Assembly (NCBI RefSeq): GCF_000745265.1
Contig: NZ_JQNN01000001.1
Location: 2,604,001 to 2,668,000 of the forward strand
DNA from: Massilia sp. 9096
GTDB taxonomy: Bacteria > Pseudomonadota > Gammaproteobacteria > Burkholderiales > Burkholderiaceae_D
Length of the DNA stretch: 64,000 nucleotides
Direction of reading: 5' to 3'
A program made the translations under genes and the position numbers. Under the pieces are notes generated by a model, which searched no databases, was not told the origin of the DNA, and saw only the letters and a program-made list of their open reading frames with translations. Below are positions 28,548 through 37,527 of the stretch, piece by piece (the first letter of the stretch is position 1; every line of letters starts with the position of its first letter).

Positions 28548-29804
28548 TTAGTGAGCGGCCCACTGGATCGAATTCAGGTCGATGCCATCCTTGTGCATCT
28601 CCCACAGCGGCGACAATTCGCGCAGCTTGCCAACCTTGTCCTTCAGCAGCTGGACGGCGAAGTCGATGTCTTGCTCGGTCGTGAAACGGCCGATCGTGAA
28701 GCGGATCGAGCTGTGCGCCAGTTCGTCGCTGCGGCCCAGCGCGCGCAGCACGTAGGACGGCTCCAGCGAGGCCGAGGTGCAGGCCGAACCCGACGACACG
28801 GCGATGTCCTTGACCGCCATGATCAGCGACTCGCCCTCGACGAAGTTGAACGAGACGTTCAGGTTGTGCGGCACGCGGTGTTCCATGTCGCCGTTGACGT
28901 AGACCTCTTCGATCTGCATCAGGCCGGCGGCCAGGCGGTCGCGCAGCGCCTTGATGCGCGCCAGTTCGGTGCTCATCTCTTCGCGGGCGAGGCGGAAGGC
29001 TTCGCCCATGCCGACGATCTGGTGCGGCGCCAGCGTGCCCGAACGCAGGCCGCGCTCGTGGCCGCCGCCGTGCATCTGCGCTTCCAGGCGCACGCGCGGC
29101 TTGCGGCGCACGTACAGCGCGCCGATGCCCTTCGGACCGTAGGTCTTGTGAGCGCTAAAGCTCATCAGGTCGACCTTCAGCTCTTCCAGGTTGATCTCGA
29201 CCTTGCCGGTGGCTTGCGCGGCGTCGCTGTGGAAGATGATGCCCTTCTTGCGGCACAGCTCGCCGATTTCCTTGATCGGCTGGACCACGCCGATCTCGTT
29301 ATTCACCAGCATGACCGAGACCAGGATGGTGTCCGGACGCATCGCCGCTTCCAGCTGCTCGAGCGTGATCAGGCCGTTGTCCTGCGGCTCGAGGTAGGTC
29401 GCTTCGTAGCCTTCGCGTTCGAGTTCGCGCACGGTGTCCAGCACGGCCTTGTGCTCGGTCTTGACGGTGATGATGTGCTTGCCCTTGGACTTGTAGAAGT
29501 GGGCCGCGCCCTTCAAGGCCAGGTTGTTCGACTCGGTCGCGCCCGAGGTCCAGATGATCTCGCGCGGATCGGCGCCGACCAGCTTGGCCACCTGAACGCG
29601 CGCTTCCTCGACCGCCGCCTCGGCGCTCCAGCCGTAGGCGTGGCTGCGCGAGGCCGGATTGCCGAACTGCTCGCGCAGGAACGGAATCATCTTGTCGGCG
29701 ACACGCGGATCGATCGGCGTGGTGGCCGAGTAATCCATGTAGATCGGGAAGTGCGGCGCAGTCTGGAAGCTCTGCTCGATTTGTTTATCCAGGGGGGCGT
29801 TCAT
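28548..29804 (-). CDS. iscS: Cysteine desulfurase IscS
   Basis: The product has 418 residues. This PLP enzyme takes sulfur from cysteine for clusters and thiolated tRNA. The PLP lysine is in [11 protein letters not shown]. The persulfide-forming cysteine is in [14 protein letters not shown] on the mobile loop. I start at ATG 29804 (MNAPLD) with GGAG upstream; a GTG three codons earlier is possible. An extra ~14 residues at the N-terminus compared with E. coli is common in Burkholderiales. It is the second gene of the operon, after iscR. Confidence 0.97.
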   Translation of the reverse strand: MNAPLDKQIEQSFQTAPHFPIYMDYSATTPIDPRVADKMIPFLREQFGNPASRSHAYGWSAEAAVEEARVQVAKLVGADPREIIWTSGATESNNLALKGAAHFYKSKGKHIITVKTEHKAVLDTVRELEREGYEATYLEPQDNGLITLEQLEAAMRPDTILVSVMLVNNEIGVVQPIKEIGELCRKKGIIFHSDAAQATGKVEINLEELKVDLMSFSAHKTYGPKGIGALYVRRKPRVRLEAQMHGGGHERGLRSGTLAPHQIVGMGEAFRLAREEMSTELARIKALRDRLAAGLMQIEEVYVNGDMEHRVPHNLNVSFNFVEGESLIMAVKDIAVSSGSACTSASLEPSYVLRALGRSDELAHSSIRFTIGRFTTEQDIDFAVQLLKDKVGKLRELSPLWEMHKDGIDLNSIQWAAH

Positions 29805-29842
29805 CGTTATCACTCCAGTTTTCTAAAAGCGGATTCACCACT

Positions 29843-30328
29843 TCAATTTTGTCCGACGGCGGCGTGGCGAGGATGCATCACGACGACGCTCTGATCTTGA
29901 TGTTCTTTCTGTTTCTGTTGCTCGACCAGGTCATGCAGGGTCACGGAATCGAGGAAGTCGACCATCTTCGCGTTGAGCGTGGCCCACAGTTCGTGGGTCA
30001 TGCAGCGCGACCCGGCCGCCGCGTCGGCGCCGTGGCAGTTTTCCTTGCCGCCGCACTGGGTGGCGTCGATCGGCTCGTCGACGGCGATGATGATGTCGGC
30101 GACGGTGACCTTGTCGGCGCTGCGCGCCAGGCTGTAGCCGCCGCCCGGGCCGCGCACCGACTCGACGATCTCGTGCCGGCGCAGCTTGCCGAACAGCTGC
30201 TCCAGGTAGGACAGCGAAATGGCCTGGCGCTGGCTGATGCCCGACAGCGTGACCGGACCCGCGCCCTGGCGCAGGGCGAGATCGATCATCGCGGTAACAG
30301 CAAAACGGCCTTTGGTGGTCAGACGCAT
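29843..30328 (-). CDS. iscR: Fe-S cluster-sensing regulator IscR
   Basis: The product has 161 residues from ATG 30328. This Rrf2-family winged-helix regulator (MRLTTKGRFAVTAMIDLA) represses the isc operon when it holds a [2Fe-2S] cluster. Ligands are Cys92, Cys98 and, after ten residues, Cys109, with His112 (CGGKENC ... RCMTHELW). E. coli IscR has only five residues between the second and third cysteines, so the loop is five residues longer here. A likely type 1 operator lies upstream at 30391-30416, consistent with autoregulation. Confidence 0.96.
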   Translation of the reverse strand: MRLTTKGRFAVTAMIDLALRQGAGPVTLSGISQRQAISLSYLEQLFGKLRRHEIVESVRGPGGGYSLARSADKVTVADIIIAVDEPIDATQCGGKENCHGADAAAGSRCMTHELWATLNAKMVDFLDSVTLHDLVEQQKQKEHQDQSVVVMHPRHAAVGQN

Positions 30329-30390
30329 CACAACCCCGGTTGTCATACAAACAGTGTTAAACTCTTGCTTCTCATCAGGTAGGCTACTTT

Positions 30391-30416
30391 ATTACCCGAT
30401 CGATTTAGTCAAGTAT
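30391..30416 (-). promoter_or_regulatory. IscR type 1 operator overlapping the isc promoter
   Basis: The minus strand reads ATACTTGACTAAATC followed by GATCGGGTAAT. It agrees closely with the known type 1 IscR motif (ATAxYTGACTxxWWxAGTCRRGTAT), and TTGACT doubles as the -35 box. The position, about 65 bp before the iscR start, is that of the autoregulatory site. A -10 box at 17-bp spacing is weak (AAGTAG). Confidence 0.75.
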
Positions 30417-30502
30417 AGCGCAAATCCCAGTGCTTTGCTTGGGACGCGCCAAAACGCCTGCCCTGCCCGGCAGCCCTTCTTCCCGCCTGTTTTTCCCGCG
30501 TT

Positions 30503-31282
30503 TTATGGTCCCGCACGGCGCTGCAGCAGCCGCATCGGACCGAAGAATTGCTGCATGCCCTGGTGGCCGATGAAGCTCAGGTTGTAGGGGTGCTCGGCGC
30601 GAATCGAAGGGAACTGTTGCGTTTCCGGCACCTTGTCGAGTTGCTCGGCGATCTTGCCCCACAAGACCAGCGTCGGCTGGGTGGCTTGCGCGGCCAGCGC
30701 GGCGAACACGGCGCGCAGCAAAGGCAGCCAGGCGCGCGCGTCGACGACCGGGGCCACGTGCTTGCGGAACACCAGCGAGGCATTCAGCAGCAGGAAGCCT
30801 TCGCCGGTCAGGTTGTCCTGCAGCTCGGGCAGGGTCTGGATCATGCCCCTGGCTTCGGACGCCTTGGCGATCGGGGCCAGCGCGGCGCCACCGGTGTCGT
30901 CGATGGTCAATTGTCCGCCGGCCACCAGCAGCATCTTCATGAAGTTGCGCAGCGAGGTCGCCCGGTTGACCGGCTTGGACAGGCCGGTCGCCGACCACAG
31001 CGCGCCCACGGCGCCGTCCATGAAGCACACGCCGGTCGCGCTCTCCTCGCGCGGATACGGCCCCTCCCCCACCAGCACGTAGCGTACGCCATCCAGCGGC
31101 AGCGAGAAGGCGGCGAACAGGCGCCCCCCGGTCGGCAGGTAGCGGTCCTCGGCCAGCGCCGGCAGGTAGTCGGGCGTGGCCTTGGCCATCGCGCGCAGGC
31201 CGGCCTCCAGGTGCGGGCGCCAGGAGGCGTCGGCGAGTGTCAAGGCGTCGAGGATGGCGGGCGGGATCGTCGTATCGAGCAT
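30503..31282 (-). CDS. Uracil-DNA-glycosylase-like protein lacking the catalytic Asp
   Basis: The product has 259 residues from ATG 31282. The fold of family 1 UDG can be followed: VGEGPYPREESATG (about 71-84) stands where Ung has GQDPYHGPGQAHG, LLLNASLVF stands for LLLNTVLTV, LVLWGKIAEQL stands for LLWGSHAQ, and HPYNLSF stands for HPSPLS with the general histidine kept. The water-activating Asp of GQDPYH is Gly74, and the following His is Pro77. Removal of uracil by the usual mechanism is therefore doubtful. It may act on another substrate or bind DNA only. It is a single gene, upstream of and in the same direction as iscR. Confidence 0.75.
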   Translation of the reverse strand: MLDTTIPPAILDALTLADASWRPHLEAGLRAMAKATPDYLPALAEDRYLPTGGRLFAAFSLPLDGVRYVLVGEGPYPREESATGVCFMDGAVGALWSATGLSKPVNRATSLRNFMKMLLVAGGQLTIDDTGGAALAPIAKASEARGMIQTLPELQDNLTGEGFLLLNASLVFRKHVAPVVDARAWLPLLRAVFAALAAQATQPTLVLWGKIAEQLDKVPETQQFPSIRAEHPYNLSFIGHQGMQQFFGPMRLLQRRAGP

Positions 31283-31482
31283 GGCGCTATCGGAATGGCA
31301 AGGGTCGAAGGTCGCAGATTGTAGCCGAGGCGGCCTTCGACAAGACCCGCGCACCCGCCTTTTTTGCGCCCGTTCCGAGCGTCAAGCTGGCGTCCGCCTT
31401 TCGCGAAAGCGTGCATCCTGTGCCGCTCCGGTTCACCGAATTCTTTGTCAGGTCTTTATTAGACTTTATCAGGAGGCTTTCC

Positions 31483-31941
31483 ATGCAAACCATCCAGGAT
31501 GTGATGACCCGCGACGTGCAGAGCATTACGCCGCAGGAAACCGTGCAGCGCGCCGCGCAGCTGATGGACGAACTGAACGTGGGCGCGATTCCAGTGCTCG
31601 ACGGGCAGAAACTGGTCGGCATGATCACCGACCGCGACATCACCGTGCGCTCCACCGCCGCCGGCCAGGCGCCCGGCGAGACCCGCGTGGGCGACGTGAT
31701 GAGCACCGACGTGCGCACCTGCTCGCCCCACCAGACCGTCGACGAAGTGCTGGGCCAGATGGGCGACGTGCAGATCCGTCGCCTGCCGGTGGTCGACCAG
31801 CAGTCGCATGAAGTGATCGGTATCGTGTCGCTCGGCGACATGGCGACCAAGCATTCGGCCGGCATCGACCGGGCGCTGGAGGAAGTGTCGTTTCCGGCCG
31901 AGCCGGACCGCTCGACGATCGGGGCCGAGACGCGCCATTGA
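31483..31941 (+). CDS. CBS-domain pair protein
   Basis: The product has 152 residues. The ATG at 31483 follows AGGAGG. Two CBS motifs make one Bateman module: residues 3-58 (IQDVMTRDVQSITP ... GMITDRDITVRS) and 68-128 (VGDVMSTDVRTCSP ... IGIVSLGDMATK). Such stand-alone modules bind adenosine nucleotides and regulate partners. No enzyme domain is attached. A short basic/acidic tail ends the protein. The partner is unknown, and no neighbouring gene suggests one. Confidence 0.92.
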   Translation: MQTIQDVMTRDVQSITPQETVQRAAQLMDELNVGAIPVLDGQKLVGMITDRDITVRSTAAGQAPGETRVGDVMSTDVRTCSPHQTVDEVLGQMGDVQIRRLPVVDQQSHEVIGIVSLGDMATKHSAGIDRALEEVSFPAEPDRSTIGAETRH

Positions 31942-31992
31942 CCGAGGTACGGCGCGAAGTACCGCTGCCGCTGGCAGGGGGCTCGGCGGGCG

Positions 31993-32058
31993 CTCAGTGC
32001 CTGCTGAGTGCCTGCTGAGTGCCTGCTGAGTGGCCGCTGAGTGGCTGCTGAGTGCCCG
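31993..32058. repeat. 12-bp tandem repeat in the intergenic space
   Basis: About five and a half copies of a 12-bp unit close to TGCCTGCTGAGT lie between the CBS gene and maiA; the last copies vary. Slippage-prone; no coding role seen. Confidence 0.8.
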
Positions 32059-32080
32059 CCGCGGCGGCCGGCGCCGCCCC

Positions 32081-32725
32081 TTACTCGGCGTCCGGCTGGT
32101 TGGACGGGTGCGCGGCGATGAACGCCGGCAGCTTGATGCAGGCCTCGTTGATGCGCCGGACGTTCGGATACGGCTCCAGGTCGATGCCGTGGCGCACCGC
32201 GTTGTAGACCTGCGGTACCAGGAAGCAATCGGCGATGGTCGGGGTGTAGCCGTGGCACAGCGGGCCTGCGCTCGGGTCGCGCTGCAAATGTTTCTCCAGC
32301 ACTTCGAGACCGCTCACCAGCCAGTGGCGGTACCACTCGGTCTTGACCTCTTCGGACAGGCCCATGTCCTTGACCAGGTAATTCAGCACGCGCAGGTTGT
32401 TCACTGGATGGATATCACAGGCAACAATCTGGGCCAGCTCGCGCACGCGCGCGCGGCCGGTGGCGTCCTTCGGCATCAGCGGGATCTGCGGGTACTCGTC
32501 TTCCAGATACTCGAGGATCGCCATCGATTGCGTCAGCGTGATGTAGTCGTCCTGGAAGGCCGGCACCAGGCCGCTCGGATTGATCGCATGGTACTGTTCC
32601 TGCAGTTGCTCGCCGCCGTTGCGCAGCAGGTGCACCGGCACCGCGTCGTAGCCCAGTTCCTTCAGGTTGAGCGCGATGCGCACCCGATAAGAAGCCGAGC
32701 TGCGGTAATACGTGTAGAGCTTCAT
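32081..32725 (-). CDS. maiA: Maleylacetoacetate isomerase (zeta-class GST)
   Basis: The product has 214 residues. It uses glutathione to convert maleylacetoacetate to fumarylacetoacetate in tyrosine/homogentisate breakdown. The zeta signature SSASYRVRIAL is at 9-19, followed by a thioredoxin-like domain and an all-helical domain with the DIHPVNNLRVLNYL motif. The gene overlaps fahA by 4 nt (ATGA), the next enzyme of the same pathway, so identification is firm. Confidence 0.95.
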   Translation of the reverse strand: MKLYTYYRSSASYRVRIALNLKELGYDAVPVHLLRNGGEQLQEQYHAINPSGLVPAFQDDYITLTQSMAILEYLEDEYPQIPLMPKDATGRARVRELAQIVACDIHPVNNLRVLNYLVKDMGLSEEVKTEWYRHWLVSGLEVLEKHLQRDPSAGPLCHGYTPTIADCFLVPQVYNAVRHGIDLEPYPNVRRINEACIKLPAFIAAHPSNQPDAE

Positions 32726-33747
32726 TCCTTCCTCCCGTGATAGTGTGCGACCTCCTGCTCGATCGCGCCGAAGATGCTCGTCCCGGCCCCGTCCTGCATC
32801 TCGATGCGGACGGTGTCGCCGAAGCGCAGGAAAGGCGTTCGTGGCGCCCCCTGCTCGATGGTTTCGTACATGCGCAGCTCGGCCAGGCAGGCATAGCCGA
32901 CGCCGCCGCCCTCGATACTGGAACCGTGCAGGCTGCCCTGCTTGTTCGACACCGTGCCCGAACCGATGATGCTGCCGGCCTTCAGCTCGCGCGTGCGCGC
33001 GGCGTGCGCGATCAGCTGCGCGAAGCTGAACGTCATGTCCTCGCCCGCGTTCGGGCGGCCGAAAGGCTGGCCGTTGAGCGTCACGACCAGCGGCAGATGC
33101 AGCCTGGCGTCGCGCCAGGCGCTGCCGAGCTCATCCGGCGTAACCGCCACCGGCGAGAATGCGCTGGCCGGCTTGGACTGGTAAAAGCCGAAGCCCTTTT
33201 CGAGTTCCTTGGGAATCAGGTTGCGCAGCGAGACATCGTTGACCAGCATCACCAGGCGGATGGCGGCCGCGGTTTGCTCGGCGCCGGCGCCCATCGGCAC
33301 GTCGCCGGTGACGACGGCGACTTCGGCCTCGAGGTCCACGCCCCACTCCTCGGACAGCACGGCAATCGGGTCGCACGGGCCGACGAAGGCATCCGAGCCG
33401 CCCTGGTACATCAGCGGATCGGTGTAGAACGACGGCGGCACCTCGGCGCCGCGCGCCTTGCGCACCAGCTCCACGTGGTTGATGTAGGCCGAGCCGTCGG
33501 CCCACTGGAAGGCGCGCGGCAGCGGCGAGGCGCATTCGGCCTCGATGAAGGAATCGGCCTCGGGCGCGGTGCCGGCGTTGAGCTGCTCGTAGACCGATTG
33601 CAGGTGCGGCGCGACCTGGTCCCAGTCGTCGAGCGCGCTCTGCAGGGTGCGCGCGATCCCGGGGACGGCCTGGCAGGTGACGAGGTCGCGGCTGACGACG
33701 ACCAGGGTGCCGTCGCGCCCACCGGTTTTCAGGGTAGCAAGCTTCAT
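32722..33747 (-). CDS. fahA: Fumarylacetoacetate hydrolase
   Basis: The product has 341 residues from ATG 33747 (MKLATLKTGG). It is of the FAH family with an N-terminal domain plus the catalytic domain. It splits fumarylacetoacetate to fumarate and acetoacetate. The metal-binding acidic residues are in ECASPLP and VDLEAEVAVV, and the active-site segment is GSGTVSNKQG. It is coupled to maiA. It is divergent from the LysR gene at 33841; the 93-bp gap contains AT-rich sequence suited to a LysR-type operator. The LysR gene carries a frameshift, so regulation may be lost in this strain. Confidence 0.93.
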   Translation of the reverse strand: MKLATLKTGGRDGTLVVVSRDLVTCQAVPGIARTLQSALDDWDQVAPHLQSVYEQLNAGTAPEADSFIEAECASPLPRAFQWADGSAYINHVELVRKARGAEVPPSFYTDPLMYQGGSDAFVGPCDPIAVLSEEWGVDLEAEVAVVTGDVPMGAGAEQTAAAIRLVMLVNDVSLRNLIPKELEKGFGFYQSKPASAFSPVAVTPDELGSAWRDARLHLPLVVTLNGQPFGRPNAGEDMTFSFAQLIAHAARTRELKAGSIIGSGTVSNKQGSLHGSSIEGGGVGYACLAELRMYETIEQGAPRTPFLRFGDTVRIEMQDGAGTSIFGAIEQEVAHYHGRKE

Positions 33748-33840
33748 GCTGTCTCGATTCAATGTTGAGTTGTCGGCATTACAACTTAAAACGGACTATC
33801 ATACAAACAATATTTTCCGCTCTATTTATCGGACTATCTG

Positions 33841-34843
33841 ATGAATCCTACCCTGCGCCAGATGCGCGCTTTCGTCGCCCTGGCCAAGACCGGTAACTTT
33901 TACGCTCGCTGCGCAATCGATGCACGTCACACAGTCAGCTTTGTCCGGTTTGATCAAAGAACTCGAACAAACTTTGACCGCACGTGTGGTCGACCGCAGT
34001 ACGCGCCGGATTTCGATTACCGAAGTCGGCCGCGAACTCTACCCCCTATTCAGCCAGATGATCGACGACCTGGACCGTGCGCTTGCGAACATTGCGGACC
34101 ATGCGCAACTCAAGAAGGGCATCGTGCGCGTGGCCGCGCCACAACTCATGGCGTGCACGCTGCTGCCGGGCGCAATCGCCGCCTGGTACCGGCGCCACCC
34201 CGAGGTCAAGATCAGCCTGGCCGACAGCCCGGTCGAAAGCGTGACCGCGCGCGTGCTGTCCGGTGAAAGCGACCTCGGCATCGGTCCGGAACGCGACCCC
34301 GCCGCCCAGCTCGAAGCGCGCGAATTGATGACGATGCCGTTCGAGGCCGTGCTGCCGCCCGGGCATCCGCTGCTGACGCGCGCATCGGCGCCCGGATCGG
34401 AGCTCGAGGCCGGCCACAGCATCGGCTGGGACGAACTGGCCGCCTGGCCGGTGATCGCGCTGCGCGGCCAGTTCACCGAACGCTTGCTGGCCGACATGCA
34501 CGCGGACGTCCAGCCCGGCCTGCGCGAAGTCACGCTCAAGCCGGCCCACGAAGTCTCGTACATGACGACCGCGCTGGCCATGGTGGCGGTCGGCATCGGC
34601 GTGACGGTGTGCATGCCGTATGCCGCCGCGCTGGTGCGCCAGCACGGCCTGCACACGCTGCCGCTGACGGCGCCCACCCTGACGCGCCGCTTCTTCATCT
34701 ACACGCGCGAACAGCGCTCGCTGTCGCCCGCTGCCGAAGCCTTCGTGAATTTCCTCCTTTCGTATGTGGCAGAACATGGCACGCACCCGGCCGCCGGCTC
34801 AGTCGCCGATCCAGTTGCCGACCCCATGGCTGCATCCGCATGA
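33841..34843 (+). pseudogene. LysR-type regulator with +1 frameshift
   Basis: Two frames together make one complete LysR protein of about 333 residues. Frame one (from ATG 33841) gives MNPTLRQMRAFVALAKTGNF, the start of the winged-helix domain. A second frame from 33902 continues with TLAAQSMHVTQSALSGLI and all of the effector domain (about 95-300). The shift is explained by one extra T in the TTTT run at 33898-33901. As written, translation yields a 141-residue false product. The divergent fahA-maiA operon is its likely target. This may be a real mutation or a sequencing/assembly error in the homopolymer. A restart at ATG 33920 would lack the first part of the HTH. Confidence 0.85.
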
Positions 34844-34888
34844 GCGCCGCGCTAGAATGCGCACTCCTTCCTCCCGCTCTTCAAGCCG

Positions 34889-35461
34889 ATGTCCCACAAC
34901 ACCATCGCCATCAACCAGCGCATGGGCCAATTCGACGGTCATGCCAGCGTCTGGCTGTTCGGCTACGGCTCACTGATCTTCAAGGCCGACTTCCCCTTCC
35001 TCGAGCGGCGCCCGGCCCATATCGGGGGCTGGACGCGGCGCTTCTGGCAGGGCTCTCACGACCACCGCGGCACCGAGAGCGCGCCCGGCCGCGTGGTGAC
35101 ATTGGCGCCGGACGCCGGCGCGGTCTGCCATGGCATGGCCTACCTCGTCACGCCGGAGGAGTTCGCCCATCTGGATTACCGCGAAAAGAACGGCTACCTG
35201 CGCCTGGCGACCGACATCCATTTCGAGGACGGCAGCAGCGCCCATGGCCTGGTGTATATCGCCACTCACGAGAACGCCGCATTCCTCGGCCCGGCGAGCG
35301 AACGCGACATTGCCCGCCAGATTGCCGCGTCCTGCGGACCGAGCGGGCCGAACAGCGAATACCTGCTGGAACTGGCCAAGGCGCTACGCGAACTCGGGAA
35401 GTTCGATGCGCACGTGTTTGAGATCGAACGCCACCTCGAAGAGTTCCTGCCGCACGATTGA
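34889..35461 (+). CDS. ChaC-like gamma-glutamylcyclotransferase
   Basis: The product has 190 residues. The FGYGSLIF glycine loop (about 24-31) and the acid near EEFAHLDYREKNGY (Glu in the DYREKNGY turn) match the ChaC/GGCT fold, which releases 5-oxoproline from gamma-glutamyl peptides such as glutathione. The N-terminal ~20 residues are extra. It lies 45 bp after the LysR gene and may be read from the same transcript. A link to glutathione metabolism with the nearby maiA is possible but not shown. Confidence 0.88.
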   Translation: MSHNTIAINQRMGQFDGHASVWLFGYGSLIFKADFPFLERRPAHIGGWTRRFWQGSHDHRGTESAPGRVVTLAPDAGAVCHGMAYLVTPEEFAHLDYREKNGYLRLATDIHFEDGSSAHGLVYIATHENAAFLGPASERDIARQIAASCGPSGPNSEYLLELAKALRELGKFDAHVFEIERHLEEFLPHD

Positions 35462-35547
35462 TCCCACGCATGTGCCTTCAGCGGTGTCCATTAGGTTGTG
35501 GTCTAATCGTCATCTAGATCGCGAACAGACATCGAAAGGAATTCAGC

Positions 35548-36105
35548 ATGCAGCAGCCCGAGCAGACTCAGCAACAGGTCACCTCTAAACCCTCGGTCGC
35601 AGACCTCGACGAAGATACCCTGGCCTTCATGCGCCACGTGTTCGGCCTCGCGCGCGCGGGCGAGGCGGCGGAACTCGCCACGCTGCTCGACCAGGGTTTC
35701 CCCCCCAACCTGCGCAACGAGCGCGGCGACAGCCTGCTGATGCTGGCCTGCTACCACGGCCACCTCGACGCCGCGCGTGCGCTGCTCGACCACGGTGCCG
35801 ATCCCGAAATCATGAACGATGCCGGCCAGTCGCCGCTGCAGGGCGCCGCCTTCAAGGGCGACCTGCCGGTCGCCACCCTGCTGCTCGAGCGCGGCGCCCA
35901 GCCGGACGCCGCCGGTCCGAACGGAAGGACCGCGTTGACGTTCGCGGCCATGTTCAACCGGGTCGACATCGCGCGCATGCTGCTGGCGCGCGGGGCCGAC
36001 CCGTTCCGCGTGGATGCGGGCGGCAGCAGCATCCTCGACGCCGCGCGCACGATGGGCGCGGCCGATACGGTAGCGCTGCTGACGGAAGTCACCAAAGCGA
36101 GCTGA
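35548..36105 (+). CDS. Ankyrin-repeat protein
   Basis: The product has 185 residues. The ATG at 35548 follows AAAGGAATTC. About four ankyrin repeats span 45-175, with the recurrent NERGDSLLMLACYHGHLDAA, LLDHGADPEIMNDAG, PLQGAAFKGDLPVA and TALTFAAMFNRVDIARML units. The N-terminal ~40 residues are Gln-rich and acidic. There is no signal peptide. Bacterial ankyrin proteins of this type usually bind another protein; the partner is unknown. Confidence 0.9.
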   Translation: MQQPEQTQQQVTSKPSVADLDEDTLAFMRHVFGLARAGEAAELATLLDQGFPPNLRNERGDSLLMLACYHGHLDAARALLDHGADPEIMNDAGQSPLQGAAFKGDLPVATLLLERGAQPDAAGPNGRTALTFAAMFNRVDIARMLLARGADPFRVDAGGSSILDAARTMGAADTVALLTEVTKAS

Positions 36106-36182
36106 ACGTGGCGCGGCGTGGGCGGTTCGATCACCGTCCACGCCTTCGACGCCCTCCGAGCCTCCGACGCCAGGCGCCAGCG

Positions 36183-36749
36183 TCACACGGCAATTGCGCC
36201 GCGCTCCATGACGCTCAAATAACGCGGCGCCACCGCATCGGTGAGCCACACGCCGTTGTCCGACTGGTAGAAAACCGCGCCAGCGAGCTGCATGCGCGCC
36301 GCGTCGACGCGCAGCACGACCGGAAAGCCGTAGCGCATGCCCACGTTCATCGCGGTCTGTACTTCGCTCGACAGATGCACCTGATGGCGCGCGCCGGCGC
36401 GCAAGCCTTCGGCCAGGATCGATTTCAGGAAGCGGCTCGCGGTGCCGTGGTAGAGCACGGGCGGCGGCGTTTGCGGCTGCAGGGCCAGGTCGACCTCGAC
36501 CGAATGCCCCTGGCTGGCGCGGATCTTCGTCCCGTCCGCGTCGAAAGCGAAGCGCTGCTTGTCGTTCTCGCGCACGACCCGCTCCAGCAGGGTGCGCTCG
36601 ATCGCTTTGCCGTCCGCGCGCAGGCGCGCCAGCAACTCGTCGACGTCGGCCCAGCCCTGGGGGTCGAGCTGCAAGCCGATACTGTCGGGACGATGGCGCA
36701 GCACGAAGCTGAGCAGCTTGCTGGTGGTAACGATGGGATCGGACGGCAT
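36183..36749 (-). CDS. kptA: RNA 2'-phosphotransferase (Tpt1/KptA family)
   Basis: The product has 188 residues. It uses NAD+ to move an internal RNA 2'-phosphate to ADP-ribose. The N-terminal winged domain (SKLLSFVLRHRPDSIGL, about 10-26) has the essential Arg-His-Arg. The C-terminal ART-like domain has YHGTASRFLKSI and the HQVHLS segment with the catalytic histidine and serine. Bacteria generally lack the tRNA ligase that makes its eukaryotic substrate, so the natural target is uncertain. The next gene upstream (minus strand) encodes a NadR-like NAD-salvage kinase. Confidence 0.92.
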   Translation of the reverse strand: MPSDPIVTTSKLLSFVLRHRPDSIGLQLDPQGWADVDELLARLRADGKAIERTLLERVVRENDKQRFAFDADGTKIRASQGHSVEVDLALQPQTPPPVLYHGTASRFLKSILAEGLRAGARHQVHLSSEVQTAMNVGMRYGFPVVLRVDAARMQLAGAVFYQSDNGVWLTDAVAPRYLSVMERGAIAV

Positions 36750-36863
36750 GGGATGTTAACGAATTCGAAAGAGCCCCAAGCATACACGCGCCCGTTGCCC
36801 GCGCGGCGCCGTATGCGCATCGCATCCTGAGCGGACCGCGCGCTCAGGCCCAGGCGATACGGC

Positions 36864-37442
36864 TCAAGCCGCAGGCGTCGTCGCGTCCAGCACGCGTCGC
36901 ACCTGGGCCGCGCGCTCCTCGACGCTGCCGCGCACGATCGTGTACGGAATGCCGCGCGCCTCAAGGTCTTGCAGCACCAGCTGCTGGATGCGTCCACGCC
37001 AGGCTTCGTTCTCGCGCACGTCCTGTTCTTCGTACGGGATGTCGTCGGCGCAGACGAAGGTATAAGCGTAACGCGCCTTGCAATCGTCGGCGGCGCCCAG
37101 CAGCTCGGCCGGCGGTGGATCGCCGACCTGGCGGAACTGGACGCCGAGCAGCAGCGTGGTCAACGCATTCGTGTCGACGAACAGCCAGCGCCGCGCCTGG
37201 GCCATGGCCGCGTCTTCAGCGGCGCGGTGCCGGACGGCGATCTCGACATAGTCGTCGGCGTTCAGCTTGCCGCCCTTCTCTTCCCAGATGAAGCGGCCGA
37301 TTTCCGGCACCGAGACGGTGCCATAAGCGTGGGCAAGATACTCGGACAAGGTCGACTTGCCGGTCGATTCGGCGCCCACGAACACGACGCGCCCGGCCGC
37401 TCCTCCAGCTACCTTGTCCGCCCCACTCTGTTGCTGCGCCAT
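36864..37442 (-). CDS. NadR-like nicotinamide-riboside kinase family ATPase
   Basis: The product has 192 residues from ATG 37442 (MAQQQSG); a start at 37460 adds six. The P-loop is VFVGAESTGKST (about 20-31). The Walker B-type segment is RRWLFVDTNALTTLLL. The ESTGKST form and the helical lid with PYEEQDVRENEAWRGRIQQ match the ribosylnicotinamide-kinase domain of NadR. The adenylyltransferase and HTH domains of full NadR are absent. The probable job is phosphorylation of nicotinamide riboside in NAD salvage, or of a related small molecule. Confidence 0.78.
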   Translation of the reverse strand: MAQQQSGADKVAGGAAGRVVFVGAESTGKSTLSEYLAHAYGTVSVPEIGRFIWEEKGGKLNADDYVEIAVRHRAAEDAAMAQARRWLFVDTNALTTLLLGVQFRQVGDPPPAELLGAADDCKARYAYTFVCADDIPYEEQDVRENEAWRGRIQQLVLQDLEARGIPYTIVRGSVEERAAQVRRVLDATTPAA

Positions 37443-37527
37443 CTGCTTGCCTCGATGCATGAAAAGGCGCCATCGTAAGGGATTGCGCGCCCCGCCACAA
37501 CCGGGAGCGTGCCTGGCAACACGCGGA

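Noticed and set aside
33841..34266. 141-codon frame read as a separate protein
   Set aside because: Only its first 20 codons make sense (LysR start); the rest is out-of-frame translation after the T-run.
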